From NCBI RefSeq assembly GCF_022201045.2, contig NC_068561.1, forward strand, positions 23,442,501 to 23,506,500: a DNA stretch of 64,000 nt, written 5' to 3'. A model generated the notes under the pieces. The model was not told the origin of the DNA. It saw nothing but the letters and a program-made list of their open reading frames with translations, and ran no database searches. The stretch is from Citrus sinensis (Eukaryota; Streptophyta; Magnoliopsida; Sapindales; Rutaceae). The position numbers and the translations under genes are program-made. Positions 23,835 through 36,484 of this stretch are shown here, one piece after another; within the stretch, counting starts at the first letter, position 1; the number at the start of each line of letters is the position of its first letter.

Positions 23835-25424
23835 ATATTTGTGCCAAATTTTGTACTGTTTTCGGTACAAACGTCATTACTACAAATTAAGAGGTGTCGC
23901 CTGTGAAAGTCTGAGACGTAGCTGGAATATTGATATTATTTATTACATTCGGGCTCAAAGATTGCGGGAATAAGCGGATGTCAGAGATGATATGACAGAG
24001 ACCCTTGAGAACTTCCATTAAACAAGAAAATGCAGTTGCATTCCACGCATTGGATGCGACTTTGACTGGATCTTTGATGCTCAATTCGGAAAACGATAAA
24101 ATGCTTATCCAACTAGCCATCTGGAGGAAGAAAGAACCCCTTGGGGTGCAGATTTTCGGCTCATACTTGATAGACCCACTGACTGTGCTTACATAATTGC
24201 ACGGATTAAGATTCCCGATAGATCTCCAGTTGTAATGTCAGCATATTCCTAATTGGTTAACAGGATCAATCATTTTTCCTTTTTTTAACATCAAGTTTAT
24301 TGTTCGGCCACAGTCAAATAATAAATGGTCCCGGGACAAACGAAATTATTGAACATCATTACGTCAATGTCAAGTACATAAAAATCATAATTGGGACCCG
24401 CAATTCGTTCACTAGAAACAAGTTCTTAGTTGATGAGAGGATAATTGATGAAACGGAAACGGAAACGGAAACGGAAAGAAGAAAAAAAAAGGAGGAGGAA
24501 CTAAAGTTTCTGAATGATTAAAATATTATTAAATAAAGTCAAATTCACTAAAATAAATAAGATCAAATTATTATTACATAATAAAATTCTACCTATTCAA
24601 ATAAGAAAACAAAATTAACGACACTTAAATTTGATGTGTAAAAAAAAATGATCAATATTTAAAAAAAACTTAAATTTGCGACATGACGCTCAAAGAAGTA
24701 GAATCTACCATGAAACCATGGGTCAATACAGTAAGCTTCAGTTATGGCTCCAGAAAAGTACCATGCTCATCCTACCCATCATTTGACATTAATAATGGTA
24801 CACTCAGGGACTACAAGACAATGAAACAGACAGTGACCTCAACTCACACTGAGGAAGATTCTTACACCAGTAGTAACGGTTGAGAGTTACACGCTGTCTG
24901 ATTTTAATCAAAGGTTTCATTGCTTAGAAAAGCGGAGACCAACTGTACCGTTCCCAACAAACCCAATTTATTAAACCTGCAGAAGAAGAAAAAAAATTAG
25001 AGACCATGAATACCAAAGAAGAAATTAAAAGATCTAGATCAACAAATAATTGACAGGTACTGGAGTTTTAAAGTAACGCAAAGCAAATTATCAACCAAAA
25101 TAAGAGTTATTGGTTAGTAGTCTTGATTAGTTACCTAGTTAATCCTTATTAACCATTCAGTCGTGCTGTTAATACTAAACTGAAGCACAATAATAACAAG
25201 TAAATCTTTAATCTTGTTCTTGCATAAGTGAGAAAGCTTGTTGTGCGAGCAACGGAAAATATTAGAGAAAATAAAACTAAGCAACCAAAAAAAAGGAATA
25301 TTAATTGGATTAGAATTTAGGAAGCATAATGCTATTCGTGCAGTGTGAGGAAATAACTATAATGAAGTCATACAATTATGCACGCAGTGCCACCAGTGAA
25401 GAACTGTGTATATGTTATGTAAAG
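23835..25424. other. Intergenic; unassigned ORFs and a GAAACG repeat
   Basis: Holds a four-unit GAAACG hexanucleotide repeat at 24450-24475. Short open frames (23887-24120 minus, 24005-24196 plus, 24683-24883 plus) match nothing I recognise. The left end of the MIR156 transcript may extend into 25300-25424. Confidence 0.45.
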
Positions 25425-25545
25425 GGAGAGGCTGAAGATGATGACAGAAGAATAGAGAGCACAAAGGAGTGAGATGCAAGCTCCACGCATTTCATCATCT
25501 GTGCTCTCTATCTTCCGTCAACAGCATCATCGACAATGCCTCACC
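25425..25545 (-). ncRNA. MIR156: MIR156/157-family microRNA precursor
   Basis: Read on the minus strand, the 5' arm at 25501-25521 is a 21-nt sequence beginning UUGACGGAAG and ending UAGAGAGCAC. It equals canonical miR157 except G for A at position 6. The 3' arm (about 25439-25460, GCUCUCUAUUCUUCUGUCAU) pairs with it as the star strand. The stem continues below the duplex, and the loop CAGAUGAUGAAAUGCG...GCAUCUCACUCC is very like known MIR157 precursors. miR156/157 represses SPL transcription factors and controls juvenile-to-adult transition. Extent of the hairpin is estimated; Dicer processing is inferred. Confidence 0.93.
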
Positions 25546-25666
25546 CCATATTAATTATATTTGTGTGTGTGTGTGCTCGTAGATCTTCATGACAGACAGA
25601 TGGAGAGGCTTCATGATTTGAGGAATTGATGATCTCTCTAAAGAAGAGAGCTAGGCAAAGGAGAGG

Positions 25667-25668
<2 letters not shown>

Positions 25669-25706
<38 letters not shown>
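25669..25706. repeat. (GA)n microsatellite in the pri-miR156 5' leader
   Basis: About 18 GA units, which read as a CT-rich leader on the transcribed minus strand between the TATA box and the hairpin. Likely length-polymorphic. Confidence 0.92.
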
Positions 25707-25709
<3 letters not shown>

Positions 25710-25770
25710 AGAGACAGTGAAAAGCCCTAAGACCAAGAGCGTTCGATGAATTAAGAGGCTAACCCAAAAC

Positions 25771-25782
25771 CTCTTTTTATAG
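25771..25782 (-). promoter_or_regulatory. TATA box of the MIR156/157 gene
   Basis: Minus-strand CTATAAAAAGAG, about 250 bp upstream of the mature miRNA. A start site about 30 bp downstream (near 25745) would give a primary transcript with a CT-rich leader, as in other plant MIR156 genes. Confidence 0.7.
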
Positions 25783-25840
25783 GGGAAACAAAAAAGGCAC
25801 CCACTGCCCAATTTTGTTGCTGATTTCACATGATATTTTT

Positions 25841-25930
25841 TGAATGAGGTAAATTGAAAACTTGTGGTAATAACTTTAGTTGACCTGAATGAGGTAAATT
25901 GAAAACTTGTGGTAATAACTTTAGTTGACC
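25841..25930. repeat. Perfect 45-bp tandem duplication upstream of the MIR156/157 TATA box
   Basis: Units 25841-25885 and 25886-25930 are identical (start TGAATGAGGTAAATTG, end TTTAGTTGACC). They begin about 60 bp upstream of the TATA box, within likely promoter sequence. TTGACC resembles a W-box core (TTGAC) and is thereby doubled. Identity implies a recent event. Confidence 0.93.
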
Positions 25931-27176
25931 CGGCTCAGCAGCCTTTGTACAGTACTTAAGATCCTTTAGCCTAGTTTGAGTGCTCTTTTATTAGCCTTCT
26001 GTTGCGGCTGTTAAGATATCTTTTCTTAATTAACATGACCTCTCTTAAATTTTTAAAAGTCTTCTGTGTGTATTCATATATGATGGATTATCTTTTACAT
26101 TTTTATTTAATAACTGCTAATCACATACACATGTACGCTTGTATTTTACGCAGGAAAAGTTATTCAAGATCGTCAGGGGAAAATACTGGCACTCTTTACA
26201 AATATCTCTTGTGTACGTGAGGACAAAGACTTTTCTGGTGTTACATTATATAGAAGAGGAATGTTAGACACTGCATTTTGTAAAAATATCATTATTGTTA
26301 ATAGAAATAATAGTTTGATTTTAGTACTGCTGACTGTATACTGGTGATATGATGATAAGAGGTATTTGTAGAGAAGAGAGAGACGGATGACATCATGGAT
26401 TAGGTATGTACATACGCAAGTTGCGAATTAGAATATTGGAGAAGAAACCAGAAATATGCCCCTCACCAAAGCCTTATCCCGCGTCTACTCAAGTCAGACC
26501 TCCATGACCAAATGAAACTGCGATACACTTTCTACAAAATGGTGCGGTGACCACTCATCTTCCAGCTGTCATTACCCCATTGCTTCTCCTTAATTTTATT
26601 CTTATTAGCGATCGGCACCTGCTTTCATCACATTTGAGTTCTGCACTAAAGATGTTCTCACCAGTGTTTCACTCAAGACCACCAGTACTCTTTATCCTTA
26701 CGGTTCTCAATTCAGAAGTTCCGAGGAAAAATCTTGGATGCTCTTTGTGTATGCTATCATTTTTCATCGGTTAAATAATTGTCATGTCATGTATCGCGTG
26801 ATTGACTAAAACGTATCGAGAGCAATAATTTATAAAAGACGGTGTATACCGAAATACTCTAGGCTTTTCCCCTCTTCAAATGTTATAAGTTATAATTAAT
26901 TTCTCTTCAAACTTGAAGGTGAAGATTTGCTTTCAGAGTAAACACTTTGTTAAATTGATAAATATGTGGAGTAGTTCGAGTCTAATTGTTTTCTTTTCCA
27001 GCTGGCTCTCAATAGATTCTTAACCTAATTTGTAACTGTGAGCACAGGGGAAAAGAAATTGTTTAAGCACTTGAATCTACAGGACTAAATTAAATAGAGA
27101 AGGAATTTAATATATGTCGTGCAATAAGTGTTTTCTTTTTCGTGGACATACATGGTTGATAATTAGGTGACACTTA
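25931..27176. other. Intergenic, MIR156/157 distal upstream region
   Basis: No gene recognised. Short frames (26002-26220, 26547-26774) lack similarity to known families. Confidence 0.45.
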
Positions 27177-27795
27177 AGTGGCGTTTGTTTTTTTGTCTGA
27201 AATCCGAATAGACTTGAATTAGTCTGAATTCTGAATAGATCTGAATGTCTGAATCTGAATAATATGTTTGTTTTTTCGTCTGAATCTCGGAAAATAAATA
27301 TTAAGTTGTTTGTTTTTTTCAACTTAAAAAGCTAAAAATACATACTTTTACATTTGTATCCTTATTAAATTTAAATGTCAAATAAATAATATATTAAATA
27401 CCACAATATTTTAACATTTATAAGTAAAACTATATTTAGGTGAATACATAATTATTTTAGAATTTTAATATATAAAATACCATAAATTTTAAATTTTATC
27501 GTATATAATATAAGAAAGAAAAAATAGGAATATCTTTATATGAGGTAAATATCTATGGGTGAGTTTGGGATAGACATGAAAAATAAATTATAAAGTAAGG
27601 ATATTTTTGACATTAGCAAGTAATTGACTTAATTTAGATTTCTCCATTAAGTAAAAAGTCAAAAAAATTAGTTTATTTTATTAAATCAAAATTATCTAAA
27701 AAGTCTCATTAAGTTATAAAAACAAACACTTCTAATTAACTTAATTAATTAAGTTAAGTCACTTTAAATTATTAAGTTAAAAAACAAACACCACC
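27177..27795. mobile_element. Harbinger/Tourist-like MITE, 619 bp
   Basis: Ends AGTGGCGTTTGTTTTTTT and AAAAAACAAACACCACC are inverted repeats flanked by TTA (27174-27176 and 27796-27798). Subterminal TCTGAATC-type repeats and an AT-rich core are typical of this class. An ORF at 27107-27322 is made only of the TCTGAAT repeats and is not a gene. Confidence 0.8.
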
Positions 27796-27798
27796 TTA

Positions 27799-29702
27799 GA
27801 CTGATTTATTATAACGGGAGAATGAGAAAATTTATTAGAGAAATTAAGAGCCAATTAGAGGGTGGTGTCCTGCGGCCTCCGGGACTATCTACGTTGCAGA
27901 GAGAGAATGGCGACATCATATATGATTGCCAAGGGCGATGAAAGAATTGTTTGTGACTCTAATTACCCAATTGCTAGTGTTCTACGTGCAATCTCATTAT
28001 GTATCTGAAATGAGGATTTTTATGGCATGGGAATCACTTCCTAAACTTATCCCTTTTTGGAATGGGATCAGAGCATCTTTCTTGTCAAGATAATGCTTTT
28101 CCCTATTTTGGTAGGGAACCACAATTATTCCCAACACAAAACAACGATATCTCATCAGTGCGTGTAAGATACTTCCCATGCTTCAGCAATTTGTCACTAG
28201 ACAGTAAATTAGGGTTTTTATTTTGACAGTAGTTATAACTCAAAAGTATTTGTCATAGATTTTTTAATATATTAATAGTAAAATAATGATTTATTAAGTG
28301 ATAATGTTGATCTTACGGTGTGTAATAGTGGTATATATATCGCTCTATTTAGTTAATCAACGACTTTTGTATTATATGCAGGGAGTTATAAAATTTTAAC
28401 GGGTGTTCCGAACTCACCATATATATGATGGACACTAACAAAATATATAATTGAGTTTTATTTAGTTTATGCCATCAAATCATAGCCATTACAAACATAT
28501 TTATATAACAATTCTAATATATTTATACATTATCAATTTTTAAACTCTCATATTTGTGGGTTGAAAGTTAAGTTATATATTAGCAAGTGTTAGAACTCCT
28601 AATTCATAGTAAATGAAGCTTTTAAGCCAGAATATCACAGTACCAAAAGGAGCCAAAAATCAGTTACATAAAGCTGAGGAAGCGCGTAGATTACGAATAA
28701 ACATGCTTGGTTGGGAAAATTCATGATTGATGAATTCATTGAATTGGAGAATTTTTTTTCAAGATGGGTTCGGAAGCACCATTGGGGTTGGTTGGCTTAT
28801 CTTTTTCTTTAAATGATCCCACCCCCTTTAACGTTGGCTAATTTATTTAGCACATGATCTGTTTCTGTCGACTTTTTGTTCTGCCTTTTGACTTAATTCC
28901 TTTAACGTTGGCTCTTGGCTGCGTGCACAGCGCATTTTGCCCCATATTATGAGTTCTTGAGCATGTGGATGGGACCTCCATTCGATGGAACCACTTTACA
29001 ACTTTCCCAACTTCAGCGATTATTATTGAGAGTAATCTATACGATAGCCTGTACTAAACGAATCCAACAAACGCAAATTTGAGAATACAAATCAAATCAT
29101 ATATGTCCATGCCATTCACAAAAATGTAAACTGTGGATAAGTACCTTCCTCAATAGTTGTTTCCTGGGGTAAGAGTCTCACCACTAATTATGTACTTGAT
29201 AGATAGATGACTAAATTCTCTTTTAGTCCAGAGCATGTACGTCAAATATTGGTTGGTCTCCATATTTCTATAAACGTCCTTAATCATCTTTACATCGTTA
29301 TTTATGTTAGAGATAAACGAGCTAAAAAGAAAAAAAGGCTACTTTTTGATGAGGGATGGCGCACTCTTTACTGGTGCTCAGAGTCATTTTTTTAAATGCG
29401 AGGACTAGCTTAGAAATTCTACTAAAATATAGGAACAAAAGAGGAGTTTATCCCCTTTATTTTTTTAGTTTATATTTAGCGATGTTTTTTTAATCATCGG
29501 AAAACTTTATTCTACATAGCAAAGTATTTAACGATGTTGTTTTATCATCGCAAACTTTATTCTAAACCGGGAAATCTCGAACATTAAAAAAAAAAAAAAA
29601 TTAGATAAGCTAATTGTTATACAAAGATATATAGAGCAGTTCTTCAAGCTAATTAACTTGTTATCCCATTTCAGCAGCTCTTTCTTCCGCCATAGCCTTC
29701 CA
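27799..29702. other. Intergenic, AT-rich, 3' of the NF-YC gene
   Basis: No gene recognised. The rightmost few hundred bases probably include the NF-YC 3'UTR. Short repeats around TTTATCATCG at 29490-29560. Confidence 0.45.
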
Positions 29703-32043
29703 TCACTGCAAAACAAACAAGAATTTGCCAATGTAAGCCTATATATATATTTGGTATATATTTTATTATTATTAATTTGTTTTACTATACTGTAAAACAA
29801 ATTAAGCAAGAAATATAATTTATTTGACTATTCTATTTGCATCAAATATTTCATTAGTGGCAACCCGAATCAATAATAATATATACTTACGTAAGTGCTT
29901 TGATTACGTACCTTAGCAGTTGATCCATAATCAAATTCAGCTATGGACGGTGATGGTTTCATCATGACTTGCTGCTGAACTTTGGGGTAGATCATACCGG
30001 GAGTCATGAAGTTCTGACAAAGAAATAAAACAGGCACAAATGAAATATATGGAACTTCACAAAATTTTAAGGAGCAAGGAGTGAAAATGAACAATGTTAC
30101 GAGGGCACCCACCACTTTTTTTCTTTTTTTTCTTTTTTTAATTTCAGGAAGGAATTGACAAAATCCGAGTTATATACACTCACCGCACTAACGTGTACTC
30201 CAGGGAAATGTTGTTTATTTGCAGGGCGAATTTCAACTGCTTCATCATCCTGAGATAATTTTTTTTCATGAAAACAAATGAAAAAATATCCGTTTTTAAA
30301 AAATTAGGTTTTCGAGTTTTATTAATTAATGCATCGATCAAATACAATCACATTCGTGTCATTTCTAAAGATTAAATAAAATCCTTTTTCTATATACTAG
30401 ACAGTAGATATGGAAGGAAATAATTAATGCTCTCTATATATAAGTGTGTGCAATTAATATAACAAAAACAACCCAAGGAAAAGAAAATTAAGCAACCTGT
30501 CGGCAGTCATAAGGCACGAAATCAATCAAGAAGTCGAAAAGCTCGTCGAGCCTTAAAGCCCTAGCAATGTCACAGCGCTGAAGTGTCCGGCGCTTACCAT
30601 CCTCAGTTTGCAGCCATGCTCGAAGTGTCAGCTCCATAATGAACATCTCACAGGCTTTTGCGAACACTGCAGGGGAGTCTGCGGTCGTCATCTACATTAA
30701 TAAATATACAAGTGAGTTATATATTGGATCAAAGCACATACAACGCACGAGCTCTAAATGAACTAAAATTTAGAAAGTACATGCGATGCAGCAGAACTCC
30801 AATATTCCATTTATTCTTGAGAAAATCCCCTATCTATTTATCATCGTACATTTTTTATTCTTTTGTTGTGTTAGTTTCATTGCTGGGCATTATTTTTGTA
30901 GAACCACCGCACTGCACTAGTTTGGTATCACAGGTTTTGGATTTCATGAAGTACAAATTTGGTACTTTATTTCAAAAAGATTATCTAAAAATGAAATGAA
31001 TGAATCTTTTTTGATAATTTATCCCAAAAAATTGGAAAGTGCCATTTTCCACTTCTAAATTACTAAAAAAAATGACACGTTTTCTACTCATATTAACTTT
31101 CTTTTTTTTTTTAATAAAAAAAAGGCGTACCAAACATGTTTTACATATTTTTATTTTTAGAAAATTAAAGCGGGTACCAGAAACAACACCTTATTATTCT
31201 AACTCATCAATGTTATTAAAATAGCGAAATTGAAAATTGAGTATCGAAGTTAAATTTCAAGATGGTGCTTGATAGTTATTAAAGAAACAATTGAGTGCGT
31301 GGCTACACAATCTTCATAGATACATCATAAATGGACATTCAAGTTGCAAATCGTTGAACTGAGTTCATCTTGATAAGTTACCCTGTTTCTAAAATCAAAA
31401 TATTGTTGTAAAAATAAATTAAATAAATCTTAAGAAGATGAATTAAAAAAAAATAAAATTAATTCATTAATTAATTAACCAGCAAACCTTCACTTCTTCC
31501 CTTGATTTCATAACCTTTTTGATCCTCGCCAAAGGTAGCAGATGATTGCGCAAGGATTCTAACAATACACCATGAAAATCAACAAGATCGATGCATTAGT
31601 AAATGAGGACTAATTAATTAATATAAAAATCTATCGTTACGATATGTGGATCGACCTGTCTTTACAGATTTAGAATTGGATGATTAACTATAATTATGTC
31701 AAATGAAAAATGAACCTGTGGTGGCATTTTCAATATCACTCTTTTGTTGTTCCCAGAATGATTGTACAAGCTGTCGTTGCTTCAGCATGAGAGCCAAACT
31801 ATGTGCCTCTTCCTCATCCTATTCATTAATATACATGGGAAAATAAATAAATAAGCGAGATTTGACAATATTAACTGGAACTAAGCAGATCTTGAATATC
31901 ACCTCTTCGGTTGGCTGATGGGATGGCAACATGAAAGGAGTCATCGGCATAAAATTATGCACCGGTGCTGCATCCTGAGATGGAGTACTTGAAGGTGTGA
32001 AATCATCCTCCGATACATTCAAATCCACCTTTGGCCTCCTCAT
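29703..32043 (-). CDS. NF-YC-like histone-fold transcription factor subunit (7 exons, 226 aa)
   Basis: Minus-strand exons: 31903-32043, 31716-31818, 31488-31558, 30497-30691, 30184-30249, 29912-30013 and 29703-29705 (stop only). Phases close to 681 bp with GT/AG introns. NF-YC pairs with NF-YB through a histone fold and, with NF-YA, binds CCAAT promoters. The fold spans about residues 85-165: [63 protein letters not shown]. It departs from the usual family sequence (MTTADSP for [19 protein letters not shown] for KNDIAAAISRTD) and the core is cut by several introns, unlike the classic near-intronless genes. An in-frame upstream ATG at 32073 would add ten residues (MTRKLHRRII). It resembles a diverged NF-YC subfamily; dimerisation is inferred. 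Confidence 0.85.
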
Positions 32044-32073
32044 GATGATTCTTCTATGTAATTTTCTTGTCAA

Positions 32074-34671
32074 GGAAGGAGTCCTTAAATAATAAATAAG
32101 AACACCACACCTTTAATGTCAAGGGATAGTGCCTAATTAATTAGGGTTTAAACACAGTGCCTTAAATAGAGACATTGCCTAAACAAGTTTGTTAAATAAT
32201 ATTTATGGCATTCATGCAAAGCAATGAGCATTAATTGTAAGCCAATCCCAGGCTGTAATTTTAGCATCTAGTGTCGTCTTAAGATAAGCACAAGCATAGG
32301 TGGGGAAAAATGTCATACGAAAACATGATATCTCTAGTTCGTATACTCGCGTGGAACTCCAAACACGTGCTCCATGATGATCATGTGTAATGCCAGGTAT
32401 TGATTTTATGCTCACATTCAAATTTGGAAGCACCATTAATTGACTACAAGCGCTCATTCTAAGCACTTGTTGATATTTAAAAGTATTTTGACCCAGCGTG
32501 TGATCAATCATCTCGTGTACTTTTAACTCAAATGTTTTTCTATGAACATTTAGATTTTGATTCTTAACATGTAAACCTGGTGAGTATGTTAAAAATATTG
32601 TTGGAAATGTACTGATTGGAGAGAAAGTATGTGTCATACTAGCTTTTGCGAGTAGAGGGAAATCTGAAAGTGTTGCAGCATCCCATTTCCCAGTTTAACA
32701 AGTGAAGTTCTTCCTATTCAGCAAAAAAATGGCTAGTTGGTCTCTTTTTCGATAAAATTGATGACATTTTGTTTTAATGTTGGCAAAAGAATCAGATTCT
32801 CTGTATCTCATCTGGAGTTGGTCCTCTATTCTGTACTAATTGGCTGAATGGCTATAGAGTTTGACGTCTGTTTGGCATACAAGGTGATCAAAAAGGAAAC
32901 AAGTTGAGTTTGTATGAAAAAAAAAATACAGATTTAATCTGGTGGAGTTTAATAATTAGAAAGAGAAAGTCTTGGTTGAACAGGCCTTCGTATTAATGAT
33001 CTAAATTCCTTCTTGATATAAAGTCACTGGAATTTTAAGAGAATTTCCGTTTTAAAGATGATTTAGAGGTTGCTATTTTTAGTTAGGATTTCCATTAGTT
33101 AAGGTTAAAGGTGTTCTATATATTAAGCAAGCTTATTTCCTTAAACTGGACATAATATGCCCATTGTTTTATTTATTTATTTATTTTTCAAATAACAAGG
33201 AGTTCGAACATTTTTATTTTTCACTAAATTCTTACTTTTTCATAAATTCAACAAATGATTAGGATACCCTCTCCCTTTATTTGAACTTAATTCAATCTCT
33301 AATTTAACGATCTTGTTGTGTGTACAAATAAATATGTGGTAAAAAATATTCCTTTATTATTTGTCATTTGTTAACCACAAAATTACATGTTCATAAGTAA
33401 AACTCATTTCAAAAGAGTATCTTAATACACATTCGCTATTTATATTGACATTTAATTAAAAATTAGAACATTGCCTATGAAATTATTTTAAAATACAATT
33501 ATGCTAACGAGTAACACCATTCATTGATACAATTAACTATTGCGGCCTCAACATTCAATGAATGAATTAGTTATTGGTTATAACTTAAAAAGCAAGAAAA
33601 TATTATTGTATAATGATATATCCAATGAATTAGACCCTCTTATTAGTAACAATAATATATATGTATTTGCTCATCAAATAAAAGTCGGATCACGAGATAA
33701 TTTTGGTGCAACCATTTTTCTAATATCAATATTGAAAAGTTTACTTGTGAGACTATTTAAGAGCATCGTTGTGCTAGCACTAGTCAATGACATATTCAAG
33801 TATTACAACAGATACATCTACTGATGACGCGTAATAATTAAATCTATGCATTCAAAGAGTTAGACTCTTATTAGTAATAACTTGAATAATAATAAATGTT
33901 ACTAGAATCAGTTAATTATTGTAGCAGCAGTGATTATTGCTCATTATATTTTTATTTTGAGAGCATTTTACCTCCGAAGTAAAAACTATATAATGAGGTA
34001 ATATATATGAACGCTGAAATTTATTATTATACTTCGATGATAATATTACATATCTCAAGCATCAACAACCGTATGGTATCAAGACAAAAAAAAAAAAAGA
34101 AAAAAAAAAAAAAAAAACCTCGTCTCCTTGAAATGAATGGATTCAACGCCACCAACAAACGGTGGTTGTGGTTGGACATAACTCACTCCAACATTAAAAA
34201 AACAACCCATACAATATCACGTTACAGGGCCCCGCCCCACCTCAACCCAAAGGAAGCAAAACTTTGTGTAGTTGAATTATATTATCCAACTAAAGACATC
34301 AACTCGCGACAACATGCAACAACAACATCAGCAGCAGCAGCAACAACAACATGCATATATATATATATATTTAACTAACTAGTTGAAACCAACGTTGCTT
34401 GCTCTCACTAAAGAAATATACACCATCATCATTTCGACGTTCGGCTTTGGTTGTGCTCTTCTTGCCGCTCTTTATTTTATTTTATTTTCATCCATGGAAT
34501 GAGGACGTCTGTTTAGTAAAATATTATATATCATACATGTAGATAAACAATCATCTAAACCTAAATTATTTTTCATTTTGTTTCCATTATTAATGTTATT
34601 AAGATTAGGATTATATTTATATTTATATTTAATACACACACACACACACATCCCATTTAATATCTAAATTA
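32074..34671. other. Intergenic between the NF-YC and CCCH genes
   Basis: Contains the NF-YC promoter side (CTATTTAAGG on the minus strand near 32159) and AT-rich DNA. An open frame of 141 codons at 32212-32637 (minus) has no recognised domain. A-tracts lie at 34085-34117 and a short CA repeat near 34632-34650. Confidence 0.45.
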
Positions 34672-36361
34672 TCAACGTGGGACTGGTATTCTCTCTTGTT
34701 CAGTAAGCGAGTGACGGAAGTGGCATCGGTGGCCATAAGGGCAGATGCCTCCAGATAAAACCATCCGGCAAACCTCAGTTTTGTACTTAGGGTGTCTGAT
34801 TACGGGCCGCAATTCCGTAAAGTCATGCGCAAATTGGCAATAGTCACCGTATGGACACGAACCAGTCTCCTGCCACTTGTTGCAGAGCTCCGTCTTCCAC
34901 ATCCCTTGATTGTACGCCTCCAATTCTACTGCCTTTGCCTCCTCCGCCTCCTCTCTCTTGTTATTACCGGGTGGCACGTACACCCTTTGCTGCACCCGCA
35001 ATCACAACAACATATCGTCTTATGTTATGCATTCTGAGATAATTAATATATTTTGAGAATTGGTAGAATCGCGCATTGCAAACCATAACAAAATACAGTT
35101 TGCCCCATTAGCATGCATATAACGGAGCAACCAGCCCCCTTCCACATCTCTCATAACGTATAACGTGTTCTACGAAATATCTATTAAAATATGGAACAAC
35201 AATTCTAGAACTTAAATCTTAAGAGTGGCTAAAAACAAAATCTAATAAAATATTTATGGTTGTGATTATGGTATCTATAAGAGTACTATTATACTCCACA
35301 GTTTAGATATTGTCAGATGATTAGGTTTTGTTAATTATCTAACCATCTCATCTCACGATGTTAAAGCTATAGGTCAGACTCAAACCCAATATTTATATGT
35401 TAAAGACTTTTATTTAATATTATTATTCAACTTAATTTGAACTATCTGCGTGTACGGTTGGATCAAATAATTTTTTAAGCATATAACATCAGTGCTAAAG
35501 TCCTGTATTCAATTCCCACACTGTGTACCTTATCTGGTAACCTTTTTTTAAGCCCTAATGGGGAGTTCTGTGCTAGCTGGAGCAACCAAACTGTTTATTT
35601 GCTATAAGGCAACAACTGTTTCAAAAGAGATTTTAGATGCTTATCTTAGTTTATAACTCATCTGAGAGGGCTTGTTAAGAGTTATTTTCAATATTATTGC
35701 AAACATTTGCCAACGGTTAATTTTCATATAGACTAACAACATTAAACAAAAGCTACTGTAAAGATACTTGTTGACTCACAGCTCTTGGCCGACTTGTACC
35801 GCTACTTGCATTGGCCTGTTTCGGCTTAATAGTACAGCCACTGGACCGGACCGAGATGCTCTTGGGAAATGATTCTCTCTCCAAAACGGTTCGCTTCTCC
35901 AACCGGTTCGGTTCCATCACGTTGTTCGGAGCAAAACCAGGTGGAATATCTTCAGTCATACGGTGAAAGCTGCCCGTGATGATCTTGAGGAGTCTGGCAT
36001 TGGCCAATCGGAGATCGGCATTCTGTTGTCGTAGGGTTTCCAGCTCTCTAGTGATGGCTTGGAGACGAGAAAAGCAGAGATCATAGTGATCACATAGCTG
36101 CTGGTACTCCAATATGAGCCGCGCTTGCTGAAGCCGGTGCTCCGTGGCAATGCGGTGGCGATCGTCCGTGATTAGGGAAGGCGACAGTGACGATCTTGGC
36201 GGGAAAACTGAGTTGTATATTGAACTGAAATCAACGTCAAAATCAAAATCAAAATCGAAATCAAAATCAGATGTCAGAGATGAGCTCGTAGTTGCAGTTG
36301 CTGTCGTCATGCTAGTTTTTGCATCGGACGGCGAAGTTTCATCTCTGATCTCTTTCTCCAT
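34672..36361 (-). CDS. Tandem CCCH zinc-finger RNA-binding protein (2 exons, 299 aa)
   Basis: Minus-strand exons 35780-36361 and 34672-34989, joined in phase 0 as [15 protein letters not shown]. The C-terminal half carries two C-x8-C-x5-C-x3-H fingers ([20 protein letters not shown] and [20 protein letters not shown]), each led by a basic/aromatic lead-in (MWKTELC, KYKTEVC) as in TTP-type tandem fingers that bind AU-rich mRNA. The N-terminal half has a Ser/Thr-rich stretch, an acidic [12 protein letters not shown] tract, a predicted coiled coil ([20 protein letters not shown] ... [18 protein letters not shown]) and [10 protein letters not shown]. This matches the plant C3H14/C3H15 class, linked in Arabidopsis to secondary wall and anther development. 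That role is by analogy only. Confidence 0.92.
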
Positions 36362-36472
36362 TAAGATTGATTTCAGATAAATTCAATTCTCTTTCTTTTT
36401 TAATAAATTATTATTATTATTGTTTTTTACATATCCTCTCATTTCATTGTAGAATCACCTGAAATCATATGT

Positions 36473-36484
36473 ACCAATATATAG
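36473..36484 (-). promoter_or_regulatory. Probable TATA box of the CCCH gene
   Basis: Minus-strand CCTATATATTGG, about 115 bp upstream of the ATG at 36361, a suitable distance for a short 5'UTR. Confidence 0.55.

Noticed and set aside
32212-32637. 141-codon minus-strand ORF
   Set aside because: No recognisable domain, no promoter signals, composition like surrounding DNA; left as unassigned. A protein search finding conserved homologues would change this.
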